Below, one piece after another: positions 23,905-31,242 of a stretch of DNA of 31,242 nucleotides. The translations under genes and the position numbers were made by a program. The notes beneath the pieces were generated by a model. That model worked only from the letters and a program-made list of their open reading frames with translations, was not told where the DNA came from and searched no databases. How positions within the stretch are numbered: position 1 is the first letter of the stretch; the number at the start of each line of letters is the position of its first letter. The stretch is from Chlorobium sp. (GTDB lineage: Bacteria; Bacteroidota; Chlorobiia; Chlorobiales; Chlorobiaceae), in the NCBI GenBank assembly GCA_028280025.1, contig JANQMO010000024.1, positions 1 through 31,242 on the forward strand, in the 5' to 3' direction.

Positions 23905-25119
23905 ATGAAAAAGCAGAGAAATATAGTTGTTGAATCTGCACTTTCGATTCCCGTAGAAGAACAACCGACGGAATTTGTCGAAAGAAAAGGACTGGCCCAT
24001 CCCGATACCATGTGCGATGCGATCATGGAGACGGTCTGCATATTGCTTTGTGCTGAATACAAGGAACGGTTCGGCAGGATCCTTCATCATAATATCGACA
24101 AGGGAATGCTTGTTGCCGGAAAGACAATGCCCAATCCCGGCGGAGGAAAAGTGATCGAGCCGATGAAACTGATTTTCGGTGACCGAGCCACCTATACCCA
24201 CAACGGTACCGTGGTGCCCATCGGGGAGATCGCCGAAGCTGCAGCGAAACAATGGATCAAAAAAAACCTCCGGTTTGTCGACCCGGAAGTCAATGTTATC
24301 TACCAGAACGAAATCAAACCCGGTTCTCCGGAACTGACCGATGCATTTTCAAGACCGTTTATAGGAGCAAACGATACCTCTGTAGGCGTAGGCCACGCTC
24401 CACAGACCGAAACCGAACGCCTGGTACTCGATGCTGAACAGTACCTGAATTCGAACATCTTCAAGTATGCCTTTCCCGAAACGGGAAAGGATGTCAAAAT
24501 CATGGCATTCAGACAAAACCGTGATCTGGCGGTTACCGTCGCCATTGCCTTTGTTGACCAGTATATACCGAACGAAACAGCATATTTCGAGAAGAAACAG
24601 GTTATCCAGGAAAACCTTACCGAGTTTTTCCATTGTAAAAAGCAGACCATCGACAGCATAAACGTCCAGTTGAATACACTCGACGATCCCGAACGTGGAA
24701 TCGAAGGGATGTACCTGACTGTGCTGGGCACGTCGGCCGAAAGCGGTGATGGTGGACAGGTCGGCAGGGGAAACCGGGTTAACGGCCTCATCACGTTCAA
24801 TCGTCCGCAGAGTCTCGAAGCTGCAGCAGGCAAAAACCCGGTCAATCATGTAGGAAAAATCTACAACATTCTCAGCCACGAAATAGCCAGACGCATTCAC
24901 AAAGAAGTGGAGGGCGTCAAGGAGGTCACAGTGTACCTCTGCAGTCAGATCGGCAAACCGCTTGACGAGCCTTTACAGGCATCGGCAAGACTCATCCTTC
25001 AGGAAGGCATCCATCTCGACAATGTTCGTGAACAGGTTACCTCGATTATCCAGGTTGAACTTGCCTATATAGAAGTCTTTATCGAACAGCTTACGCTCGG
25101 AAAATTCGGAGTTTGCTGA
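23905..25119 (+). CDS. mat: Archaeal-type S-adenosylmethionine synthetase
   Basis: A 404-residue enzyme making S-adenosylmethionine from ATP and methionine. It belongs to the archaeal AdoMet synthetase family (PF01941 type), not the bacterial MetK family: VERKGLAHPDTMCDAIMETV, LHHNIDKGMLVAGKTMPNPG, GDRATYTHNGTVVPIG, the ANDTSVGVGHAP loop, and late GDGGQVGRGNRVNGLITFNRP and HVGKIYNILSHEIA. The length matches archaeal members. A bacterial metK would be expected elsewhere, so this is probably an extra copy gained by transfer. An exporter gene follows after 33 bp, suggesting a shared transcript. No Shine-Dalgarno is seen. Confidence 0.93.
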   Translation: MKKQRNIVVESALSIPVEEQPTEFVERKGLAHPDTMCDAIMETVCILLCAEYKERFGRILHHNIDKGMLVAGKTMPNPGGGKVIEPMKLIFGDRATYTHNGTVVPIGEIAEAAAKQWIKKNLRFVDPEVNVIYQNEIKPGSPELTDAFSRPFIGANDTSVGVGHAPQTETERLVLDAEQYLNSNIFKYAFPETGKDVKIMAFRQNRDLAVTVAIAFVDQYIPNETAYFEKKQVIQENLTEFFHCKKQTIDSINVQLNTLDDPERGIEGMYLTVLGTSAESGDGGQVGRGNRVNGLITFNRPQSLEAAAGKNPVNHVGKIYNILSHEIARRIHKEVEGVKEVTVYLCSQIGKPLDEPLQASARLILQEGIHLDNVREQVTSIIQVELAYIEVFIEQLTLGKFGVC

Positions 25120-25152
25120 TACAGCATGGATATGGTTTACGACACGATCTGA

Positions 25153-26364
25153 ATGTCCAGCAAGGCAAGTAAAGACACCCTGGAATTCGTCGAATCCGTT
25201 GCACTGATCGCAACGATGATGTCGCTCACGGCGTTTTCAATCGATGCCGTTCTTCCCGCCCTTCCTGACATCGGCAACGACCTGGGGATAGAGGAGGAAA
25301 ATATGAACCAGCTTGTCATTGCGCTCTTGTTCCTCGGCATGTCGGCAGGCCAGATGATCTACGGTCCTTTTTCCGATGCTGCAGGCAGAAAGCCCGCCAT
25401 TTACATCGGCTTGTTCATCTTCATTGCGGGAACACTTCTCTCCCTTTTCGCCGCCTGCTTCACCATGATGCTCACCGGCAGGGTTCTCCAGGGATTGGGT
25501 GCCGCCAGCACGCGTATTGTTTCAATAGCCATCGTCAGGGACCAGTACGAAGGACAGAAAATGGCCCGGGTGATGTCTTTTGTCATGACCATTTTTATCC
25601 TCATACCGATACTCGCTCCATCCCTCGGGCAACTGATGCTCGTACTGTCAGGCTGGCGGTCTATCTTCGGCCTCTTTCTCACTCTCGCCCTTTTCACACT
25701 GACCTGGTTCTCGCTGCGCCTGCCGGAAACCCTGAGCAAAAACAGGCGCCGTCCATTTACCGTCAAGAGGATCGTTTCCGCTGTCCGGGAGGTCCTGAGC
25801 CACCGCCAGTCCCTTGCCTTCACGATCATTGCCGGACTTGTTTTCGGATCGTTTCTTGGATACCTCAATACGTCACAACAGATCCTGCAAAAGCTTTACG
25901 GCCTCGGCGACAAATTTCCCCTGGTTTTCGGCTTTCTTGCCATTGCCTTTGGCGCGGCGACCTTGATGAACTCAAAACTTGTCATGCACTTCAGCATGAG
26001 GGAGCTCGTGCTGCGCGCCCTGCAGCTCCTGGTCGTTCTCTCTGCTGTCTATATGTTTGCGGCGCTGTGGAAGAACGGTTTTCCGCCGCTCTGGTCGCTT
26101 CTCCTCTACCTGATGCCGCTCTTCTTTGCGATCGGCCTCCTGTTCGGCAACCTCAACGCTCTTGCCATGGAGCCTCTCGGCCATATCGCAGGTATTGGCG
26201 CATCGACTATAGGATCGATTTCCACGTTTACCGCACTCGTTGTCGGAACCCTTATTGGACAGAGCTATAACGAAACCATCCTGCCGCTCGTTTCGGGATT
26301 CCTTCTGCTGGGGCTGGTATCGCTTGGCGTGATGCGATGGGAAGCAATGTCTGCAGACCGATAG
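25153..26364 (+). CDS. MFS multidrug/metabolite exporter, Bcr/CflA type
   Basis: A 403-residue inner membrane protein with about 12 hydrophobic segments. The N-terminal half has SIDAVLPALPDIGNDLGIEE and the loop 2-3 motif GQMIYGPFSDAAGRKPAIYIG, then LTGRVLQGLGAASTRIVSIAIVRDQY, all typical of the Bcr/CflA drug-proton antiporter subfamily. It would export small molecules against the proton gradient. It lies 33 bp downstream of the archaeal-type SAM synthetase and ends six bp before the convergent pagL-like gene. Its substrate is unknown. Confidence 0.88.
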   Translation: MSSKASKDTLEFVESVALIATMMSLTAFSIDAVLPALPDIGNDLGIEEENMNQLVIALLFLGMSAGQMIYGPFSDAAGRKPAIYIGLFIFIAGTLLSLFAACFTMMLTGRVLQGLGAASTRIVSIAIVRDQYEGQKMARVMSFVMTIFILIPILAPSLGQLMLVLSGWRSIFGLFLTLALFTLTWFSLRLPETLSKNRRRPFTVKRIVSAVREVLSHRQSLAFTIIAGLVFGSFLGYLNTSQQILQKLYGLGDKFPLVFGFLAIAFGAATLMNSKLVMHFSMRELVLRALQLLVVLSAVYMFAALWKNGFPPLWSLLLYLMPLFFAIGLLFGNLNALAMEPLGHIAGIGASTIGSISTFTALVVGTLIGQSYNETILPLVSGFLLLGLVSLGVMRWEAMSADR

Positions 26365-26370
26365 ATTCCG

Positions 26371-26967
26371 TTAATACACAAAAGAAAAACCGGCGAGGAT
26401 ATAATTGGTATTGATCCCCATATTCGGCTTGCGCAGGTTTGCATTGGAGAGGTGCCGCCAGCGATAGCCGGTAATAAAAGCGACATCGCTGGACAGGTCC
26501 ACCTGGATACCCGCTCCTATCTGGCTGAGGAAGTTCAAGCCAGGCTCATCCTGTTCAACAGTATCGATGCTCAGATACATAGGTCCGGACAAGATTTCCC
26601 CGTAAAAGGAAACGCCGTTCGACACCGGAGCGATGTAGCGTAAACCGACATTCAAGCCCGCCTCGTAGCCTTCGTCCGGCTCGATGATCGTGTTGAAAAA
26701 CGGCTCGATGCCCAGCTGAAGAACGCCGGGACCGTCCATTCCTACCGACCTGCTGATATCAAATCCTTTTCTTATGGAAAACGGAACGATCTTTATCCGG
26801 TCGTTGTACCTGACATCCCCCCATGTATATCCTGAATTGATCGACAGGTCGTTGAAACGACTCTTGCTGCCGGGACCTTCAGAAGACGTCCCGGCAAACA
26901 CCGAAGAGGAAAACATGGCACAGACCGCCAGAAAGGCTGCAGCGAAAGATATCCTGATAGGGCTCAT
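26371..26967 (-). CDS. PagL-like lipid A deacylase / acyloxyacyl hydrolase homologue
   Basis: A 198-residue outer membrane beta-barrel with a signal peptide (cleavage after VFA, about residue 25). The C-terminal segment YRWRHLSNANLRKPNMGIN matches the PagL active-site region: His172 and Ser174 correspond to the catalytic His and Ser, which I recall as 126 and 128 in Pseudomonas PagL. The position of its catalytic Glu140 is Asn186 here. The protein would trim the 3-O acyl chain of lipid A if active. It ends with Tyr, suitable for barrel insertion, and stands alone, convergent with the exporter. Confidence 0.82.
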   Translation of the reverse strand: MSPIRISFAAAFLAVCAMFSSSVFAGTSSEGPGSKSRFNDLSINSGYTWGDVRYNDRIKIVPFSIRKGFDISRSVGMDGPGVLQLGIEPFFNTIIEPDEGYEAGLNVGLRYIAPVSNGVSFYGEILSGPMYLSIDTVEQDEPGLNFLSQIGAGIQVDLSSDVAFITGYRWRHLSNANLRKPNMGINTNYILAGFSFVY

Positions 26968-27115
26968 GACTGTAAGGGGTTAAATGGGTGGTTTTTGGAA
27001 TAATTTTGTGTAGTATACGAAATCGAACTTGAAATCACATGCCGTTCCATACGGAATCAACGCAGCACTTCAACATAACAAACACGGCACAGAGTAACGG
27101 CATCCTCTTTTTCCT

Positions 27116-27541
27116 ATGAACTACCTCACCAGAACAATCAGCAGGGAAACCGTCGATCCGATACAAATTATCGACATCACTGAAGAAGTACGCGAAACTG
27201 CCGCGTCATGCGGGCTGAAGAAAGGTCTCATCACGCTTGTAACCCAGCATACCACAGCGTTCATCAACATCAACGAGCAGGAAGGGCGGCTGCTTGAGGA
27301 TATGGTGATTTTTCTCAAACGTCTTGTCCCCAGGGACGGAAACTACATGCACAATATCGCGCCGGTAGACGGCCGCGACAACGCCCATTCACACCTGATG
27401 GGCCTTTTTATGAACAGCACCGAAACGATTCCTTTTGAAGCAAGAAGACTGCTGCTTGGCCGATGGCAGTCCATCTTTCTTGTAGAGCTTGACGGACCGC
27501 GTGAAAAACGCGAGGTGCTGCTGCATATTTCAGGGATCTGA
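27116..27541 (+). CDS. yjbQ: YjbQ / UPF0047 family protein
   Basis: A 141-residue protein of the secondary thiamine-phosphate synthase-like YjbQ family, a trimeric fold with a conserved His cluster. Key segments are LVTQHTTAFININE, DNAHSHLMGLFMNST and LGRWQSIFLVELDGPREKRE. YjbQ has weak thiamine phosphate synthase activity in E. coli, but its real role is not settled. The length is normal. It is followed by a 244-bp gap before dxs that holds a repeat element, so co-transcription with dxs is uncertain. Confidence 0.93.
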   Translation: MNYLTRTISRETVDPIQIIDITEEVRETAASCGLKKGLITLVTQHTTAFININEQEGRLLEDMVIFLKRLVPRDGNYMHNIAPVDGRDNAHSHLMGLFMNSTETIPFEARRLLLGRWQSIFLVELDGPREKREVLLHISGI

Positions 27542-27598
27542 TCAACCGGAATACCCGCCACGTTCCCGAATGAACACTTGCCGAATGTTGCATACTCT

Positions 27599-27645
27599 TA
27601 AATTGAGCGATTGTCGAGCATCCAGACAAGTCGGGACGCTCAGTT
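27599..27645. repeat. TAAATTGAGCGATTGT element with nested inverted repeats
   Basis: An exact copy of the 16-bp motif at 23480 (27599-27614). It forms an outer pair AATTGAGCG (27601-27609) with CGCTCAGTT (27637-27645), one G-T mismatch, and an inner pair TTGTC (27611-27615) with GACAA (27625-27629). It lies about 140 bp before dxs. Confidence 0.6.
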
Positions 27646-27785
27646 CAGGGTACTGTTTTTTCTCGATTATCCCGCAGGAAGGAACCGGGAATAGTTGAAA
27701 GCAGTTAGTTGAAGGTATGGAAACACAAACCTGAGTTTCGGCAGGTATCCGACAGTCATGGTCAGACAAGAAAAAAACACTCCAA

Positions 27786-29765
27786 ATGGAAAACAGACCA
27801 CCGCATTCGATTCCCGGGAAATACCCCCTTTTATCGAATATTCATTCTCCGGACGACCTTAACAGGTTCAAGCCGGAAGAACTGCAGGCTGTCGCCGACG
27901 AATGCCGATCGTACCTTATCGATGTCATTTCAGCAAATGGCGGTCATTTCGGTTCAAGCCTGGGTGTCGTGGAAATGACGGTCGCGATGCACTACGTCTA
28001 CAGAACACCGCACGACAAGATCGTCTGGGATGTCGGACACCAGGCCTACATCCACAAAATGCTGACAGGAAGAAAAGACCTGATGCACACCAACAGGAAA
28101 TTCAACGGCCTGGCCGGCTTCCCGAAACGATCGGAAAGCCCCCATGACGCATTCGGAACCGGCCACGCATCCACCTCGATATCCGCCGCTGCAGGGATGG
28201 CGCTGGCAAGAGACCTTTCAGGAAGCAACGAAAAGGTCATCGCTGTCATCGGCGACGGCAGCATGACCGGCGGTATGGCATTCGAAGCCATGAACCATCT
28301 CGGCGACACCAAAAGCGATGTTCTTGTGGTGCTCAACGACAACCAGATGGCAATCGCACCGAGTACCGGTGGTCTGAAAAATTATCTTGTCAACATTTCC
28401 CTGAACAAAACCTACAACAAGGTCAGGAAATTCATCTGGGATTCAATTTCTCTCCTGCACAATGACCTTGGTGAAACGGCCAAACACGCAGTCCATAAAA
28501 TCGAGGACGGCATCAAGGCGGCTCTGACACCAGGAGCTTTTTTCGAAGCACTGGGGTTCCGGTATTTCGGACCGATCGACGGGCACGACACGGAAAAACT
28601 GGTCAAGGCGTTCAGGGAAATGCGGGAACTTCCCCACCCAAAGCTCCTGCATATCATTACGACAAAAGGCAAAGGGTTCAAGCCTGCTGAAGACAATCAG
28701 AGCAAATGGCACGCAAGCAGCGGCGGCTTCGATGTCATGACGGGCAAGTCTCTTAAAAACGTCGCCCAAACTCCTCCGCCGAAATACCAGGACATTTTCG
28801 GTACCGCTCTCACCGAGATCGCACGCAAAGATCACAGGGTCGTGGGGATAACCGCTGCAATGCCCGGCGGAACGTCTCTCGACACCTTTCAGAAAGCCTA
28901 CCCGAACCGTTTTTTCGATGTCGGCATTGCAGAACAGCACGCAGTCACCTTCGCAGCCGGCATGGCAGTCCAGGGGTTCAAACCTTTCTGTGCGATATAC
29001 TCGACATTCCTGCAGCGCGGCTACGATCAGCTTATCCATGACGTCGCCCTCCAGAAACTTCCAGTCGTCTTTGCCATCGATCGTGCAGGACTGGTCGGAG
29101 AAGACGGCCCGACGCACCATGGTTCTTTCGACCTTTCCTATCTGAACCCCGTTCCCAACATGGTCGTCATGGCACCAAAAGACGAACAGGAACTAAGAGA
29201 CATGCTTTATACGGCGTCCATCCATGAGAAAGGCCCGGTCGCCATCCGTTACCCAAGGGGAACGGGAACCGGCATACCTATCGAAAAAGGATTCAAAGCC
29301 ATTGACATAGGAAAAGGCGACATCGTGCGTGACGGATCGTCTCTCGCCATACTGGCGATCGGCACCATGGTAGGGCTGTCGCTCGAAGCCGCACAACTTC
29401 TCGAACAGGACGATATTGACGTGCTTGTGGCGAACATGCGATTTCTCAAACCCCTTGATACCGCATTGGTCAACGCCGTTGCCGAACGGTATGAAAAAAT
29501 TGTCGTCATCGAGGAAAACAGCTCGATTGGAGGGCTGGGAAGCGCCGTGAACGACCACCTCAGAAAAGAAGGACTGACAAACAGCATTCTTACTCTCGGA
29601 CTTCCTGACCGGTTCATTACCCATGGCAGCATGAAAGATCTTTATCGAATGCTCGAACTGGACGGACCGGGGCTTCGAAAACGCATCAATGCATTTTACA
29701 ACGGCATCGAAACGGGAGCCAATGAAAACAGCCAGAGTGCAATACGGACAGACAGGTTGGCATAA
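27786..29765 (+). CDS. dxs: 1-deoxy-D-xylulose-5-phosphate synthase
   Basis: A 659-residue thiamine diphosphate enzyme condensing pyruvate and glyceraldehyde 3-phosphate, the entry step to isoprenoids and, in many bacteria, to thiamine and pyridoxal. It shows DVGHQAYIHKMLTGR, the cofactor motif GDGSMTGGMAFEAMNHLG (Asp157), NDNQMAIAPSTGG, the catalytic Glu383 in GIAEQHAVTFAAGMA, and DRAGLVGEDGPTHHG. It is 20-40 residues longer than E. coli Dxs, mostly at the two ends. Its last 70 bp overlap the 3' end of the convergent pgpA. ispF of the same pathway is in the window. Confidence 0.95.
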   Translation: MENRPPHSIPGKYPLLSNIHSPDDLNRFKPEELQAVADECRSYLIDVISANGGHFGSSLGVVEMTVAMHYVYRTPHDKIVWDVGHQAYIHKMLTGRKDLMHTNRKFNGLAGFPKRSESPHDAFGTGHASTSISAAAGMALARDLSGSNEKVIAVIGDGSMTGGMAFEAMNHLGDTKSDVLVVLNDNQMAIAPSTGGLKNYLVNISLNKTYNKVRKFIWDSISLLHNDLGETAKHAVHKIEDGIKAALTPGAFFEALGFRYFGPIDGHDTEKLVKAFREMRELPHPKLLHIITTKGKGFKPAEDNQSKWHASSGGFDVMTGKSLKNVAQTPPPKYQDIFGTALTEIARKDHRVVGITAAMPGGTSLDTFQKAYPNRFFDVGIAEQHAVTFAAGMAVQGFKPFCAIYSTFLQRGYDQLIHDVALQKLPVVFAIDRAGLVGEDGPTHHGSFDLSYLNPVPNMVVMAPKDEQELRDMLYTASIHEKGPVAIRYPRGTGTGIPIEKGFKAIDIGKGDIVRDGSSLAILAIGTMVGLSLEAAQLLEQDDIDVLVANMRFLKPLDTALVNAVAERYEKIVVIEENSSIGGLGSAVNDHLRKEGLTNSILTLGLPDRFITHGSMKDLYRMLELDGPGLRKRINAFYNGIETGANENSQSAIRTDRLA

Positions 29766-30172
29766 ACTCCCGCAACCAGATCGTCGGCCATCACCCCCCA
29801 GCCTCCAGGCAGCTTTTGCGCACTGTTGACAGGTTCCGGCTTGAGGATATCGAAAAACCTGAATGCTGCAAATCCCAGAAGAACGGTTACCCACCCTTCA
29901 GGGAGCAGCAGCAGCGTCAGCCATTGGCCTGCAAATTCATCGATTGTCGCCTCAGAAGGATCGTGACCGCAGGTCTCCTCCATTACCCCGGAAGCCCAGA
30001 TACCGACAGCCGTAATGATCAGGATTGAAGGAACGGCAACCTGAAGCTCAAGGAGAACAGGAAAAGCAGCAAACACGGCTGCCGCCGCAAGGCTGGTAAA
30101 GGTACCGGGCGCGACGGGGATATATCCAAGACCGGCGCAGCTTCCCAGAAATTTGGCGGTAAACTCTCTCAT
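29696..30172 (-). CDS. pgpA: Phosphatidylglycerophosphatase A
   Basis: A 158-residue inner membrane phosphatase that converts phosphatidylglycerol phosphate to phosphatidylglycerol. Family segments GLGYIPVAPGTFTSLAA, TIDEFAGQWLTL, FFDILKPEPVNSAQKLPGGW and GVMADDLVAGVYANL are intact, with several membrane segments. Its start overlaps the pgsA stop by 4 bp (30169-30172), so the two consecutive steps of phosphatidylglycerol synthesis are translationally coupled. Its 3' end overlaps dxs by 70 bp on the opposite strand. Confidence 0.93.
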   Translation of the reverse strand: MREFTAKFLGSCAGLGYIPVAPGTFTSLAAAAVFAAFPVLLELQVAVPSILIITAVGIWASGVMEETCGHDPSEATIDEFAGQWLTLLLLPEGWVTVLLGFAAFRFFDILKPEPVNSAQKLPGGWGVMADDLVAGVYANLSVRIALWLFSLAPVSMPL

Positions 30173-30795
30173 ACCGCATCCCGTTGCCTTGCCTGCCGGG
30201 AAGGGACAGGGCTCAAGAGTCCTTTCCAGTTCTGGATAAAGTACGATACGCCCGTATACACCGTGTAGATCGTGATCAGAAGCATGATATAATCCAGATA
30301 ATCAGAGTACAGGATCCTGACAAACAAGGAGGAAACCTGCTCACCGGTAAACGTCTCTTCCCTGAGAAGAATGAAAAGCATAACCACATAGGCAAAAACA
30401 TGCTGTGTCAGGGTCTTGTATTTTGCCTCCCTGCTGGTAACCACGGGTTTCTCTTTCCACTCCGCATAGATTCGAAGAACCGTCACGACAACGTCGCGCA
30501 GCACAACAAGGAGCACCATCCATAAAACAAGGTACCCCTCATGGACGTAAATCAGGAAAGCCGCTGTTATGAGAAGCTTGTCGGCCAGGGGGTCGAGAAA
30601 TGCACCGACCCTGCTGGTCAGACCGTATTTCCTGGCATGATAACCGTCCCAGATATCGGTAAGGGAAGCAGCAATAAAAACAATAACCCCCAGGAGCCTC
30701 ATATAAGGAGACGTCTGCAAAAGCAGAAGCCCGAAAACAGGCACAAGCAGTATGCGCACTGTGGTCAATACGTTGGGCAAAGTCCTGTGCAGCAT
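30169..30795 (-). CDS. pgsA: CDP-diacylglycerol-glycerol-3-phosphate 3-phosphatidyltransferase
   Basis: A 208-residue membrane enzyme joining CDP-diacylglycerol to glycerol 3-phosphate. The CDP-alcohol phosphotransferase motif is exact: Asp50, Gly51, Ala54, Arg55, Gly64, Asp68, Asp72. The N-terminus MLHRTLPNVLTTVRILLVPV is typical of PgsA. About five membrane segments are seen. It is the first gene of the pgsA-pgpA pair, with the product of PgsA being the substrate of PgpA. Confidence 0.93.
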   Translation of the reverse strand: MLHRTLPNVLTTVRILLVPVFGLLLLQTSPYMRLLGVIVFIAASLTDIWDGYHARKYGLTSRVGAFLDPLADKLLITAAFLIYVHEGYLVLWMVLLVVLRDVVVTVLRIYAEWKEKPVVTSREAKYKTLTQHVFAYVVMLFILLREETFTGEQVSSLFVRILYSDYLDYIMLLITIYTVYTGVSYFIQNWKGLLSPVPSRQARQRDAV

Positions 30796-31242
30796 ACCGC
30801 AGTTATTATCGAAGGAGGGTGGATAGATTCTTCTTCAGCGGTCAAGATAATGCATCCGCTCCATATTCTCAACAGAAGGGGAATAAGGTGGGATGTGGGG
30901 TGTGAGATGTTAGTTGTTGAATCGTTAGCTGTTGAATTGTTGGGTATTCGGTATTCGGAGAGAAGGATTGTTTTTTAAGGTGTAACGATAGCAGATACAT
31001 TTGAAGGAGTTATATAGGTCCTATAGGTCCCATAAGTCCTATAGGACCAATAAATGATCAAGAACGATTCTCCACAAACTTTTCGCTCCAGGGAATTATC
31101 TTCCCACTCAGAACTAAGAACTGTTATTCACGCATTGCTCAGCACTCGTTGCTGTTATGTAAAAACCCAAGCAAATAAGGAACATTTTTTCTATCGACAC
31201 ATATTTCTTCCATCACCAGTGCATTTTTTGAAAACACTGAGA
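30796..31242. repeat. 447-bp repeat-rich gap: heptamers, TATAGGTCC nonamers, TTCCCACT element
   Basis: No gene is recognisable. A run of heptad-like units (30889-30959: GGTGGGA, TGTGGGG, TGTGAGA, TGTTAGT, TGTTGAA and later GGTATTC twice) is followed by four 9-bp units of the TATAGGTCC type (31013-31048) and by TCTTCCCACTCAGAACT plus AAGAACT (31099-31122), a third relative of the element at 13868 and 8631. The upstream end must contain the pgsA promoter. Confidence 0.75.

Noticed and set aside
28443..29894. Long frames antisense to dxs (225 and 233 codons)
   Set aside because: They mirror conserved dxs codons and show no motif of their own.

Overview
The window looks like chromosome of a green sulfur bacterium (Chlorobi, probably Chlorobium or Prosthecochloris). 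This is an inference from mid-range GC, the near absence of Shine-Dalgarno sequences before most starts, intergenic spaces packed with 7-9 bp tandem repeats, and the gene set (short-form glucan phosphorylase, class 1B PyrD, non-mevalonate isoprenoid genes). No photosynthesis gene is present, so genus and species are not proven. I see no rRNA, tRNA, CRISPR array, insertion sequence or phage gene.

Left arm (about 1-8.7 kb) is a metal-uptake and storage region. A minus-strand operon encodes a TonB-dependent receptor, a lipoprotein-like monohaem cytochrome c, a small DUF2292/YezD-like protein and a second TonB-dependent receptor. Divergent from it is exbB-exbD-tonB, followed by an unknown Cys/His-rich small protein, a long-chain flavodoxin, a small exported protein and a ferritin with complete iron sites. 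An 11-bp motif is shared by the exbB and unknown-gene upstream regions and may be an operator. A 19-bp stem follows the flavodoxin.

Middle (8.8-20 kb) is housekeeping: a calcineurin-like phosphoesterase ending in an 11-G tract, glucan phosphorylase, pyrD, a DUF302 protein, ispF, an FtsX/LolC-type permease without its ATPase, a phosphofructokinase with PPi-type signature residues, ilvE, DNA polymerase III delta prime and cutA. The gaps hold mosaics of dispersed repeats, two of them composite and present in more than one copy.

The 20.4-26.4 kb stretch is the most accessory-looking. It has a cytoplasmic trypsin-fold protease whose N-terminal domain is repeated as a separate, overlapping small gene, a large alpha/beta hydrolase, an archaeal-type S-adenosylmethionine synthetase and a Bcr/CflA-type exporter. 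A 16-bp motif next to a hairpin recurs in the gaps around these genes.

The right end carries a PagL-like lipid A deacylase homologue, yjbQ, dxs (isoprenoid entry step) and, convergent with dxs, pgsA-pgpA for two consecutive steps of phosphatidylglycerol synthesis. It ends in about 450 bp of repeats.
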